DNA of 64,000 nt from Haliotis asinina (taxonomy: Eukaryota; Mollusca; Gastropoda; Lepetellida; Haliotidae): NCBI RefSeq assembly GCF_037392515.1, contig NC_090280.1:23813118-23877117 (forward strand), given 5' to 3'. A program made the position numbers and the translations under genes. The notes under the pieces were generated by a model. It was not told the DNA's origin. It made no database searches and worked only from the letters and a program-made list of their open reading frames with translations. Below are positions 33,101 through 43,700 of the stretch, one piece after another (position 1 is the first letter of the stretch; the number at the start of each line of letters is the position of its first letter).

Positions 33101-35607
33101 CAGTTTCATTTGGTAAAAATGTTAGACTGGAAACAGTGGCACAATGACATGGGCAAGATGGGTCCATCACCAACAAATACCATGAATTATATTGTAAGGT
33201 ATATATTTAAAACTGACAGGATCACCTTGACAGGAAACATTGCTCACATGCTCCACAGACGGAATCATAGCAAGATATATATAAAAATATAATAATATCA
33301 GTTATTAATTGACATTGTCATTTAATTGTCAGATAAAAGAATGAATGACTGTTTGGTTTGTATATGATGTGAGTTAACAGCATGTATTTTCATAATTTTC
33401 ATTAATTTTCATGATGTGAATATATTGCAGATATGTAATTATCAGCTACCATTCATTAATTCATTCCAAGATATCTTGAAATGTGAGTGAAAGTGAGTCA
33501 GTGAGTGAGTTTAGTTTTACGCCGCACTCTGCAATATTGAAGCTTTATGGCGGCGGTCTGTAAATAATCGATATCTTAAAGTAAATGCATCAAACGATCT
33601 TGTGATGAGAGTGAAATTGTCAGTATACATATGCTGTTCACCATGTGAAATTCCAAACTGATATAATGTATTCATCAGCAAGTATATAGACGCAATCTTA
33701 AAATCAGATGAAGGTTAAAGTAATAATACACAAATTGCACAACATCTGTTTTATATATCATTTCGGAACATACTCCTTCACCATGATGCAGGTGAGAATG
33801 TCTTTGGTCCAAAACAATGTTATAAAACTTTATAATGTTACTTTTCAATGTCATTAACATCAATCATATCAACTACACTCTTCAAAAAGAGAAAAAGAAA
33901 CGCCATTTTGAAGAATTTATTGCGTTACTCCAAAGCAATTATTTCATTGAATTTCAATGGCAAGAGGTGAATATTCACACGTTGAAAGACAAAGCTTTCG
34001 CCAACACATCAGCTGTGTTTTTGTTTTAATTTGAGTCCACAAGAGGGCATCAAAGTCAGTATTTACTGCCCGGATAAGTCGACGATGTCGCTCTTTTGGA
34101 ATTCTTCTACGCTTTTTTCTGCAATGCGATTGCCGGTTGTAGAAGTGTATGAGGCGTGTTTTGACGTTGGCGTACATGTCCACCGAGTTCATCCCATGGG
34201 TGTTCCATCGGGACTAGATCTGACCTTCCTCTGTGTATGTGTGGGTTCATAAACGGAAACAGGACAGGGACTTTGTTGATAGCCGCTTTTTGCTGTTAAA
34301 TTCCCCTGCACCAGCATTTAAGTAGATCTTTGTGTGATGAGTATTGCGCACCACACTATGACACTGAATCAGTTAACCTGGCGATTGAAATTATGCACAA
34401 AACGCTGTGTTCCACCTTGCTGGTGACGAAGAAATCGCGATTCATCACTGATCCAGACTTGTCTGAAGTTTCTAAGGTTCCAGTTCCGGTCTCTATACGA
34501 TATCACCGCAAACGACTGCACTTATGGATGTCTCTCGAAACAGGGGAGACAACTGGCCTTCATGGGCGAATCGGTACATAACGCAATCGATTCCTGACAG
34601 TCTGGTCGGAAATTCATCTCAAATAAGGGGTGCAGCCTCAACGACTGTGGCACAACGATGTGAGCAATGGGGATGTGGCGGTCCCAGGGCAGCCTCTCTT
34701 CTGGTGGCATTTGTCTTCCGGAAACGATCCCAAAGGCGAGATATGGTGCTCGGATGAACGTTGAAATGCTGGGCAACTACAAACTACGTCTCCCTCAGAT
34801 TCAAATCAGCCAATGGCGATGTTTCCATAGGTGGTACTCAGTCGTGACATGATGACTTGCTCTTTTCCATGAAAAAACAATTGACAGAATCAATACCGCA
34901 TGCATATTCGATTACTTGCTCTGGTTTTTGCTTCGCGTGTTTTCTTGGTCACGTTTTGGGGAATATTTCAAACGCTCCGAAAAGATAGGAAGAAGTTTAA
35001 ATTGTCACGTTTTGCTTTGTTTTACTGTCGCGGGAGAAGACGTGTTGGAAATAAATAGTATCTTTGCTTTGTTCTTGCCCAGTAAAATATTCTCAAAATC
35101 ACTTATGCGCTTCTTTTTTTGAAGGGTATATTTATCAAAAGTCCAGAGATTGACATTGCAATAAAGGGATGAAATGATCGTGAACGAAGAAAGTGTTTTA
35201 CATCAACACAACAATATCAACTATGATCTCTGTTACTTAAGCATTCTGTTGTATTTAATATTTCAGCAAGTATTTCAGCCACCCGAGTAAATGCTGCCAT
35301 GTATCGTGCTGGCGTACCCCTGGTCATTGCAGGAGTTTGGACTATCACTTCAGCCGTGGTGATAAAACGCTGGCCTCCTCTCAGTAATGAGAGAGAGGCA
35401 GAGGACCAGGTGCCGGATCAAGTTCAGGAAGCAGAGGACCAGGTGCCGGATCAAGTTCAGGAAGCAGAGGGCCGTGTCGAGGATCGTGTACAAGGGACAG
35501 AGGACCGTGTCGAGGACCAAGTACAGGAGGCGCAGGACTGTGCCGACGACCGTGTACAGGATGTAGAGCAACATGTCAAGCTCCGTGAGGACGAAGCCGA
35601 GAAGTAA
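21143..35607 (+). CDS. SLC16/monocarboxylate-transporter-like MFS protein
   Basis: Seven exons in consistent phase: 21143-21439, 25329-25521, 26098-26232, 30910-31215, 31506-31754, 32954-33079, 35267-35607; 548 residues. Residues 1-99 are acidic, cytoplasmic and carry Tyr motifs (GYESI, YHYID, YDYIQ). TM1-2 fall in exon 2; the MFS loop motif RFGFRK is near 173-178; GGLAVGHLQTLGVVAIGDH fits MCT TM4. GRRNLNLALPLLVCLDCVGR followed by LIGG, then AAMYRAGVPLVIAGVW, matches MCT TM10-12. The tail (about 479-548) is six 11-residue repeats such as EAEDQVPDQVQ, probably a coiled coil. By family it should move small carboxylates or similar solutes across the plasma membrane; the substrate is unknown. AATAAA at 35642 follows the stop. 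Exon 4 also has an in-frame upstream acceptor at 30819, and exon 7 a second acceptor 12 nt downstream. Confidence 0.85.
22205..22258 (-). ncRNA. Degenerate hammerhead-ribozyme-like core
   Basis: On the minus strand CTTGATGAAGGGG is followed about 15 nt later by CCGAAACGTCG, matching the order CUGAUGA-stem-GAAAC of hammerhead ribozymes that Penelope-like elements carry. The first box has an extra base and stem II is weak, so activity is doubtful. Confidence 0.3.
22618..22829 (-). mobile_element. SINE-A copy with 11-bp target duplication
   Basis: TCTCCTGATGA occurs at 22607-22617 and again at 22830-22840. The copy lacks its 5' head, as expected from target-primed reverse transcription, and interrupts the Penelope-like fragment. 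Confidence 0.95.
23467..24736. mobile_element. TTAA-flanked DNA element, 1270 bp, non-autonomous
   Basis: Perfect 14-bp terminal inverted repeats AGGTCACATGCAAC / GTTGCATGTGACCT are flanked by TTAA on both sides (23463-23466 and 24737-24740). TTAA targets are used by piggyBac and Kolobok superfamilies. No transposase frame is seen. An internal inverted pair (about 23807-23842 and 23888-23924, around AACTTCTTTTAGTGTAT) looks like a nested insertion. A related fragment lies at 17530. Confidence 0.8.
24957..25290 (+). repeat. Tandem duplicate of the 3' end of transporter exon 1 plus intron
   Basis: Resembles 21394-21700: it repeats the last 50 or so coding bases (encoding TPHYHYIQAINEPLT), the donor GTAAGACGGG and roughly 270 bp of intron. 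The reading frame and donor are intact, but no acceptor is visible at the left end, so it would need an alternative start or a distant acceptor to be used. Confidence 0.75.
25522..25975. repeat. 43-bp minisatellite starting at a splice donor (transporter)
   Basis: About ten units beginning GTAATACCTGTCTCTTG and containing TTTACCATGGTCACCA. Unit spacing is 43 bp (for example 25561 to 25604). The sequence right at the exon-2 donor (GTACATTCAGTGTTTCATCC, 25522) aligns as a diverged first unit. Confidence 0.85.
26621..26920. repeat. 36-bp minisatellite in the CACTA-like element
   Basis: About eight units of TTTCCATGTATGAGTTTATT followed by GCAGGTTTCAACCTGG. Each unit contains the subterminal motif GGTTTCCA, so the array is an amplified part of the left subterminal region. 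Open frames on both strands here are by-products. Confidence 0.9.
27172..29166 (-). CDS. Four-exon small basic protein, unknown function
   Basis: Exons on the minus strand, phases consistent: 29166-29060, 28182-28114, 27946-27845, 27253-27172; 119 residues. It starts MTFTIEAFEIRIREKLRRAA, contains KTDDGSLDQLILTYKRSFLM and DEQDGSLMKVWGKQRHKAC, and ends in a basic stretch GRRRSTQFFLSWGKS. The motif DGSL occurs twice. I recognise no family. AATAAA (complement) lies at 27106-27111. The last exon has two acceptors two bases apart (CAG then AG); the first would give a shorter end, EGWKAGRL. The gene lies inside the CACTA-like element, head-to-head with the gene at 29469. Confidence 0.6.
29300..29345. 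promoter_or_regulatory. Bidirectional promoter: YY1-like and ZNF143-like sites
   Basis: Between the two divergent start codons, ACAAAATGGCGGCAAC matches the YY1 consensus and GGGGCATTGTGGGTAA (complement TTACCCACAATGCCCC) matches the ZNF143/Staf core. An ETS-like ACTTCCGGG lies at 29508, within exon 1 of the plus gene. There is no TATA box. This is the layout of a housekeeping bidirectional promoter in animals. Confidence 0.55.
29469..30274 (+). CDS. Two-exon tail-anchored microprotein, 77 residues
   Basis: Exon 1 29469-29540 (24 codons, phase 0, donor GTAAGTTC) joins exon 2 30113-30274 (acceptor ATTTCTTTTCAG). The product starts MSRVRVPMDYRFITSGF, has a hydrophilic middle (KKASDPQFDKADNQNLDL) and ends in a hydrophobic segment STIFMFSAVIVKFVCMVVGI right at the C-terminus, typical of a tail-anchored or small integral membrane protein. 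A second ATG (residue 8) is a possible start. AATAAA at 30292. I recognise no family. Confidence 0.6.
31930..32560 (+). other. Unclassified GC-richer stretch in transporter intron
   Basis: Overlapping open frames of 67-93 codons (for example LPVENPGAHLICVKEVS) suggest a decayed coding insertion, but I could not assign it to a family. Confidence 0.3.
33500..33571 (-). mobile_element. SINE-A 3' end only
   Basis: GTGAGTGAGTTTAGTTTTAC through GGCGGCGGTCTGTAAATAAT; the rest is absent, a strong 5' truncation. Confidence 0.85.
33876..35126 (-). mobile_element. Tc1-like element, decayed
   Basis: The ends CACTCTTCAAAAAGAG and (complement) CCCTTCAAAAAAAGAAGC are flanked by TA. On the minus strand a decayed transposase shows VAQHFNVHPSTISRLWDRFR (helix-turn-helix), followed by much-diverged catalytic sequence with several stops. 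It lies in the last intron of the transporter gene and is absent from the matching intron of the inverted copy, so it arrived after the duplication. Confidence 0.75.
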
Positions 35608-35959
35608 ACCAGTCTTGCTCGGGTTTATTGATATCGGACAGAATAAATTAGAACAGGTAGCCTTGAAAAACGTAATCCTGTAATTTTTCATCCTGAAATT
35701 GGTTCGATTGTAAATAAAACATCGCTTATCTTAATATAATGCTCATTATTGTCGGAAATGGATTGGATCTGGAGCTCTTGCAATCTCAACGATTATTAAA
35801 TTTTCTTTAATGTTATGTAATAACATACATGCAGTCGAAAGCTACCATAGCTTATTGTACTGATAAACCACCCTGAATAACTCCACTAACATCTCTTTGA
35901 ACCTCTTGCTCTGAAACAAATCCATTTGGCACATCCAATAGTGGGAACTTTGTACTGGT

Positions 35960-36940
35960 TGTCTACTACACCTCTCTGTTATTGATTAATACGCCATCGT
36001 GAATAAATTACTTTTCTATTTTAACTGAGAGTTCCTATTTTTTGTTGTCAGATCTCTTGATATCACATGCATTGGCAGTCCCCTCACACTGGAAGAAGGA
36101 GGGCCTTGGTGTTTTCAGAAAGAAACTCAGTCTAATGACCCACACAGAAAAAAATGGAACTAGTCAATCCTACATTTACCTCGGTAGCAGTCTTACTGAT
36201 TGGAAAGAAATTAGCTTTATATTATTGTACAAGTTTCTATGAACTTAAACTATAGATACTCTTAAATATTGGAGGAAAATCCTTGGTAATAAACATTTGA
36301 TTTGCAAAGTGTGTGATGGTCGATGATCCTAAAAAATCGCAAGTTCGGGGAATTGGCTCTCTTGACAAGAGGTATGACTATACCAACTCACACACAATAC
36401 AACACCTGAGTAAAACAAACGAGGAGTTTAATGCACAACGGTCACGGGATGATTTTACATGCTAATTCAATAGCAACATATACTTGCTACATTAAACACG
36501 GCACACATTCAAAAGTATACAACCTATTGTCATTGTTAAATACTCTACACATCAAACCAGAGGGCGTTCATACAATCTACATTGTACACAGTTACAAAAC
36601 AACATAGTATTCGCAACGTAATACAATAGATACAATTTACTAGAGCCACCGCCTCTGGGTTTGTGACTATCATCCGCATTTTATAGCTATTCCAACCATC
36701 GCAGATAATCGCGTTTACAGATAAAACTTACGATATCGTTGTTATTGTGAACTTGAGATTATGTCATTTAGATGGACGAATAGGAAAAGTTCAAGTGACT
36801 AAACACAACACACTTGACTCTGTCAGCACTGCACTTGTGGTAAACTGGTAATACCTTCCAGCGTTTGTTTCCGGGCAAGAGGAAATTCATGTGCTGAATG
36901 TGTAATACGGGATCTTACACCAAACATCTGTTGGTTTGTT
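35960..36940. other. No recognisable feature
   Basis: Intergenic spacer between the transporter 3' flank and the next SINE. Confidence 0.45.
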
Positions 36941-36947
36941 GTTTAAT

Positions 36948-37121
36948 CAGCAACGTTCCAGCTATATACAGCCGGTAAATAATCGAATGTGGACCAGACA
37001 ATCCAGTGATTGGCGTCATAAGCATCGATGTACGTAATTCGACTAAGATGCCATGTGTCAACCACGTCTACAACCTTCACCAGCCGATTCTGTTTGTTGC
37101 CTCTTACGACAAGCTTGAGTA
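36948..37121 (-). mobile_element. SINE-A copy, old
   Basis: Diverged minus-strand copy (CAACGTTCCAGCTATATACA through CCTCTTACGACAAGC); head and tail are missing. Confidence 0.7.
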
Positions 37122-37129
37122 GTTTAATT

Positions 37130-37799
37130 CAGTTCTAATTCGAATCTGAACAAATACATTTAACTACTAAGCAAGGCATCGATGTAGACTTTAAAGGCAG
37201 CAGTTTCACACATTTTCCACAATACTTGGCCCAAATGCACTCACTTTAGCTTTCTAAAGATGCTAATGTGGTGTGTGGGGTATTCGAGAGCTCCAAGGGA
37301 CATAGCTCTTTGGGGTACTCTTGAAACAATGTGCGGCCGGTTAGAGGGCGCGAAAGTTAATTGAATGCAATGTAATCGCGGGAGGAGGGGTGTGATAGAT
37401 TATGTGGTAGTCCCCCGAAGCCTATTAGTTTCACTGAACTGTATTACTTTTTTTTATAGAAAAGTGTGGAGTGATATTTTGCCTTTAAATACAGAAATTC
37501 TTTGTGGCCACGATGTGGGTGTTGTATTGCCAGCTTTCATGGTAGAGTCACCTTGTGTTGACTGTACGACATGAAAACCTTCCTCGATATTGTTAGCCAT
37601 CACAGACCGCAGGCCATGTATGTATGTTCAGTAACATAAGATGTGCGTCGATAGGAGCACTTCTGATTGGTCAAACCCAGTCACATGTAGGCTGCAGACC
37701 GTTAAAAGTCGTCTGTGCGAAGTCGCTCATGACAGTGCGTAGTTGATCGAGTGTAGGAGTTGATATCCAAGTTTTGTGTATGAGGTTTCAGCGGACATC
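37130..37799. other. Upstream region of the lectin gene
   Basis: No clear core-promoter motif. A sequence near 37640-37760 (conserved-looking but not identified) probably contains the transcription start. Confidence 0.3.
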
Positions 37800-40700
37800 A
37801 TGATCAAAGTTCCACTTCTCCTCTTGTGTATCACGTCCTTCGCGTACACTCAAGAGGGTGGAGCTGGCAAACCAAAACCTCCACCTCGGCCGGCAGGTAG
37901 GTTGACGTAAAGATACACCTGTCGCCGATCCAGACGCAGGTAGGCTGACGTTAAGATACACCTGCCGCCGATCCAGACACAAGTAGTTTGACGTTAAGAT
38001 ACACCTGTCGGCTATTCAAGGAGCAGGTAGGTTGACGTTAGGATACTCTTGCCGCAAGTCCAGGCCGAGGTAGGTTGACGTAAAGATACACCTGTCGCCT
38101 ATCCAAACCCGAGGAGGATGACGTTAAGATACACCTACCGCCGATCTAGACCCAAGTAGTTTGACGTTAAGATACATCTGTCGGCGATTCAAGGAGCAGG
38201 TAGGTTGACGTTAACACACCTCTGCCGCTGACCACGGGACCCAAGTAAACTGACGTTTTGATATACCGATGTCGCCGATTCAAAAAGCAGGTAGGTTGAC
38301 GTTAAGGTACTCCTAGCGCCAATCAAGACCCATGTAGGTTGACGTTGAGATATATCTGTCGCAGATCCAGACCCAGGTAGGCTGACGTTAAGATGCACCT
38401 GCCGCCGACCACAGGACGCAGGTAGGCCAATGTTTAGATACACCGCTGTCGCCGATTCAAGAACCAGGTAGATTGGTGTTAAAACAGGTAAGTTGAAGTA
38501 TATCTCTTTGATTTAGACCAGCGCCGATTCCACACCAAGCTACTGATGACGTAACACTGCGATGTTAACCTTGTCTGAAACATGAGGTTATTGCCCCTGA
38601 AGAAGGGTTTGTGAGCATATGAACAGAGAGAGTAGACTCACTTTCGTTGCAGATGTTTGGGACAATGTGATTGGTTTCTGAGAATTGTGAACTGAGTTGG
38701 TAGCCACAAAATATACTTCCTCTTTCCAAATTCTACCCAAACACGTTCTCCCTAAGCTTGTAGTTGTCTTTCAGCTCACGAACAAACATATTGATGTAGT
38801 GAATGGACTTTATGGTATTTATTAGGTGTAGCTGACTTGTTCACACGCTGTCTGTCAATAACGTGTATCTTCAGTGTGTGTCCCCTGTGTGTGTCTGTTC
38901 TGTGTATAGTGTCTGTTGTGTGTCTGAGTGGGTGAGCAAATTAGATATGCCATAGGTCTATATATTTTGTATGAGAGTTGCCTTCCCTAACAGCAATTTA
39001 GGTCCTTTGATACAATTTACTGACCGTGATTATGAATTGGTGGTTGATTCTTTTCACGACTCCATAGAATAAGGGGATGTGAGGTAGCCTTGTAGTTAAG
39101 CGTTGGCTCGTCATGCCGAAGACATGGGTTCGAATTTCCAAATGCGCACTTTTCTAGCGTCCCCGCTATGATATTGATGGAATATTGCTTACAACTGCAT
39201 TAAAACTCCCTCACTTCATAAAACGTACAAAAGGACCAAGTGGCGGTTGTATATATTTGCAAAATTCATGTGATAAAAAACTTGTGGCATATGTTTATTG
39301 TAACCAGAAATGAAGAAGAAAATATCCCTGTTATCATTCAACACCAGTGTTGAGACAGATCTCTCAAGCAGTCACGGGCAATGTAACCGTAACAACACTA
39401 TCGTTCACCGGCCGGTTGTAGACGCTGGTATGATTCTCTGCTGAACCTTTTCTTCGTCACATCTCATCCCAAACATGCTCCAGGTTATGTGTTCATGATA
39501 TATTTGCTCTGTTTTCGATACGCGTTTCTAAGCACGATGAGATAGCAGCATTGAGAAGTCTCTCCAACTCGCTGCGTGTTTGGAACACAAAGACAACGCC
39601 TGGTGTCACGCCTGGTCCGGGCCAGTGTCGTCCGCCGTGCGTCGCGCTGCGCTTAATGAGTGTGATATGTCTGAGGAATCTGAGAATGAGGCATCTGTGC
39701 CGAGGGAGAGACAGTGCAATGAAAAAAGATCCATTCCGAGATTTGGGCATTTACATTATATTGATTAGATATAAAAAAACCATACCAACATAACAACAGG
39801 GAACATCACCTCACAATGAGAAATACGTCAAGTTTGTTTGATGTTGTTATTTAACAACTCTCAACTAATGTGAACTATATACAGTAATGTACAAGTAGCT
39901 GATTTCTAAAGCACCTGCTTTCTGCTGCTCAATGGCGCTGTTATAGTCTGGCAGGCTAATGAGGGCTATGCCTGTCGGAACAAATATGCTTTAGGATTTT
40001 CCTGAAGGTTGTGCAGCCGACGTAATGTCAATGAGCAGGCGATTCCAGAGGCCCGGGGCTGATGCAGAAATGACCTATCTGTCGACATAGTTGGTATGAG
40101 CAGAGTAGAGACTTTAGACATTGATGTGTGTCAGAATGATTGGAACCAGTGTAAGTCAGTGTAATCTTGTTACAATGTAATCTTGTTACAATGTAATCTT
40201 GCTGCAATGGTTCATGTTACAGTGGTTCTTAAGGCAACCATCATGTGGTTTGTAAATGATCGAATCTGAGCCATCGTCATGATTGACATCGTGAACACCG
40301 ATCACCGGACAGTTTGCATACACTTACGTGCACCAATTAGTCAATCCTGACCACCCGATATTGTCACTCGCCAAGTGTAGTTTGTTCCAGTTCTAACCAG
40401 GATCCCGAGATCTTTGAGGGAAACCTGTTCACTTCGCAGCTGCTACTCGCTCTGAAAATCCTCAGATACAATTTCCCCAGTTGATCCCCTGAGGTGCGTT
40501 CTCATGGGGCGACTTGAAGTAACAACTTGTAGCATACGACTTGAAGTAAAAAGAGGATCTCAACGACTTCGTTATCTGTGTACTTTCAAGTCGCACACAA
40601 CTCGAATCTAGCGAGATTCTCACGTATGATTCGGCAGCATGGACTCGTCGAGTGATGATGGGACAAAGGGACGTCACTCTGAGGCGAACACAGATCTCGG

Positions 40701-43700
40701 CGATTTGATTGGTCGAGAGCTTGCGTCTTGTAGTAGGAATTAGGACAAGTCCTATGTATTACAATTCGGTTGCAACTAGTTGTATGTGATTTAAGTCGTT
40801 ACGATTTGGGTGTTCTCGCTTTACATCTGTGTTGCATGCTACAAATTGTTACTACAAGTCGCACCGTGACAACATTTCCTTTAACAAAAGGCATACATAT
40901 TAAATATTTTAATTTAACACAACTACCCTGCTAGTATTCTAGAAGATGCCATGACGCTATTTATGACTGATAACCTACTAAGATACAATACACAATCAGA
41001 TACCATGCTCCATTTTGACTCGGATATTCCATTTTGGCACAGTGAACCAGAAGTCAAGATGTCGTTATTGAAGTGTATGCCCCACTTTGCCACAGCATAC
41101 CAAGAGGTACCATGCTGTTCCTATAGTCTAATAAGGATACCCTACTTAGAGAAGGCATACCACGAGAAACCATTTTATAATGGATAACCCACTTCTATGA
41201 TGGAACCTCTTCTCAGACACATCATACCATGGTATACCATGCCAGAGTTTAACACAGATAACTAACATACACACAGTAAACAATGAAATACCATTATGCT
41301 GTTTAACACGGATACCCTACTGCCATATGATATCATGACTCAGTTTAATTTGCACACCCTACCTAAAACAGTATACCATAAGATATAATGACTCAGTTAG
41401 TCATTGACACAGTTAATACGTGTGATTCAGATGAAATAGTTCGTCAGACACATAAGCGTTAAAACGAGCACCTGGCAATTCACACACGTTGTCAGTCCAC
41501 CAGAACTGTTTAACTGACGCTCATGCGGTTATGTGGAGCTTCAATTCACGCGATGCTATTAACGTACCAGAGACGCTGAGACCGTTAGACGCTGCTAATG
41601 TCGTGCTGGTCCAGATTGGGAGTGCTCCTATACCTGTCCTCACTCGTGGCTCGGACAAAAGGTAATATGTAGCAGCCCAGGGTTGCAGGGTAGTTACAGG
41701 TTTCTATTAATTTTAGTGTGCATATCAACCACGGGTGCTTGTGATATGAATTAATGTTACTGCATATATCAACTAGAAACCCGGACGATATAAACTGTAT
41801 AGTATATATCAACCAAATCCTTGTATGATATTATTGTTGCTGTATATATGTCAACTGACGTCCCATGTGGTGTTAATTGCATTTTACATATCAACCAGCC
41901 GATGTGATATTAATGGCACTGTATATATCAATCTGCATTGTGTGTGACATCAGTGTTACAGTGCATACTATGGTGCATGATTGTATCATAATGCATCATG
42001 CTGTATGGAGCTGATACAGTTGTCATCGTAACAGTAGATATACTTTACATGGTGAGAAACGCGAAGTCCCCCGAAGGTCCGGGGTAGAATCGGCCTTCAG
42101 CACCCCATGCCTGATCTAAAAGGCGACAATGCCTGTCGTAAGAGGCAACTAACGGGATCGGGTGGTCAGGTGGTTCCCAATCGATGCTCCTGTTGTCGAT
42201 CACTGGATTGTCTGATCCAGACTCGATTATTTACAGACTGCTGCCATATTGGTGGAATATTGCCGAGTGTGACATATAACTAAACTCACTCATTCACCCG
42301 AGAAACGCAAAAGTGTTTTTTCAGATGTATGCATATTATATATACACCTGTATTCAACAAATTATAACTTGTTTACAGTTGGTTCATGTCATTGTCCAAG
42401 GTTACCATGGCACACTAAACAATCCAATATCATTGCATAGGGCCAGGAGACTCCGGAACCGACTGGCACCATCGCCTCATAGAACCAATTTGTTCAAGTA
42501 CTGGAGGTTCTGTTGTACTTGAGTACTGAGTACATGGAGGTTGTGGTTCCTCGGAATGTCCATTGTCAGTCTTATCTTGTTTTTAGTTTACGTCGCTTTC
42601 AGCAATAGCCCAGCAATATCACGACAGGGGGACACCAGAAATGGACTGTCAGAAGCCGGGCGTTGGTAAATGTATTGTTTCGGTTAACTTTTTGTGTACA
42701 TGTATAATTTTTTTGTTGCGCATAATTTTGCAAGCATATTCCAAGTATGTATGAGAGATGACGGTCCATCGCATTGTTTTTGTCAGACACAGCATGTTTT
42801 CACTTGCTGTGCAGTTGCGGTAACAGAGAAACGAAAACGCATCATTAATAAATATTTTCATAGCTCAGCGCGTCATGTTGCTCGTTGTCAGAGTATAGCT
42901 TTCTTCTGCACTAATGTATGCACACGCAATGCAGATATGTCCAATTTTGTACTTTTGTGTTTCTGTTTGGAGAGTAAACCATGCTACCTGGTGGATAATG
43001 ATAATAGCACGGAATATTTCAAGGTGTAGGGCGAATGTTATGAACCTTACATGTATTTTTCATGCTGTACGCAATGTGATCCCAGGTGTGGGTGTCGTCA
43101 TAGGTCCAGTCAACTGCCCACAACACCCGACAGCGACACGACACTCCCACTACTCCATCACCAACAGGTGCTACTACTACTACGATGCAGAATACACCTA
43201 TCATGAGGCTGTCAGTCTATGCGAGTCGGAGAACACAAGAGTTGTCGTACTTCGGACAAGAGGTGAACAGGATTGGCTTATTGGACGCATATGTGACCCA
43301 AGAGGTAGGAACAGACATTGTTGATTACATACAGTAAAACATGAAAACAAGGGACATACGTTCTTCATTCTATTGCATGGTTTAAGGTGACGGGGAATCG
43401 CTCAGTGAGCTGAATTATTCATTTCAGCGGCACGGTGGGCCATTATTCAACGAGCAGTGGGATAGCCTCTAGGTAATTCTTGAGAGAAGCAAAACCGGAA
43501 AACCTAAGGGGGTGATGTAGTAAAGGTTACGCTACTGTCTAGTGTATATAGGTCACAAGGTCGGCACTACTTCTTCTTGCTTTGATGGGTAAGTGTATCT
43601 TTCTTTAGTGGGTAACAGGACAAAAAGGTAAAACTGCTTCTTGCTTTGATGGGTAACTATATCTGCCTTTAGTGGGTAACAGGACAAAAAGGTAAAAATA

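Noticed and set aside
39493-39793. GC-richer open frames on both strands
   Set aside because: No domain, splice context or repeat match that I can support.
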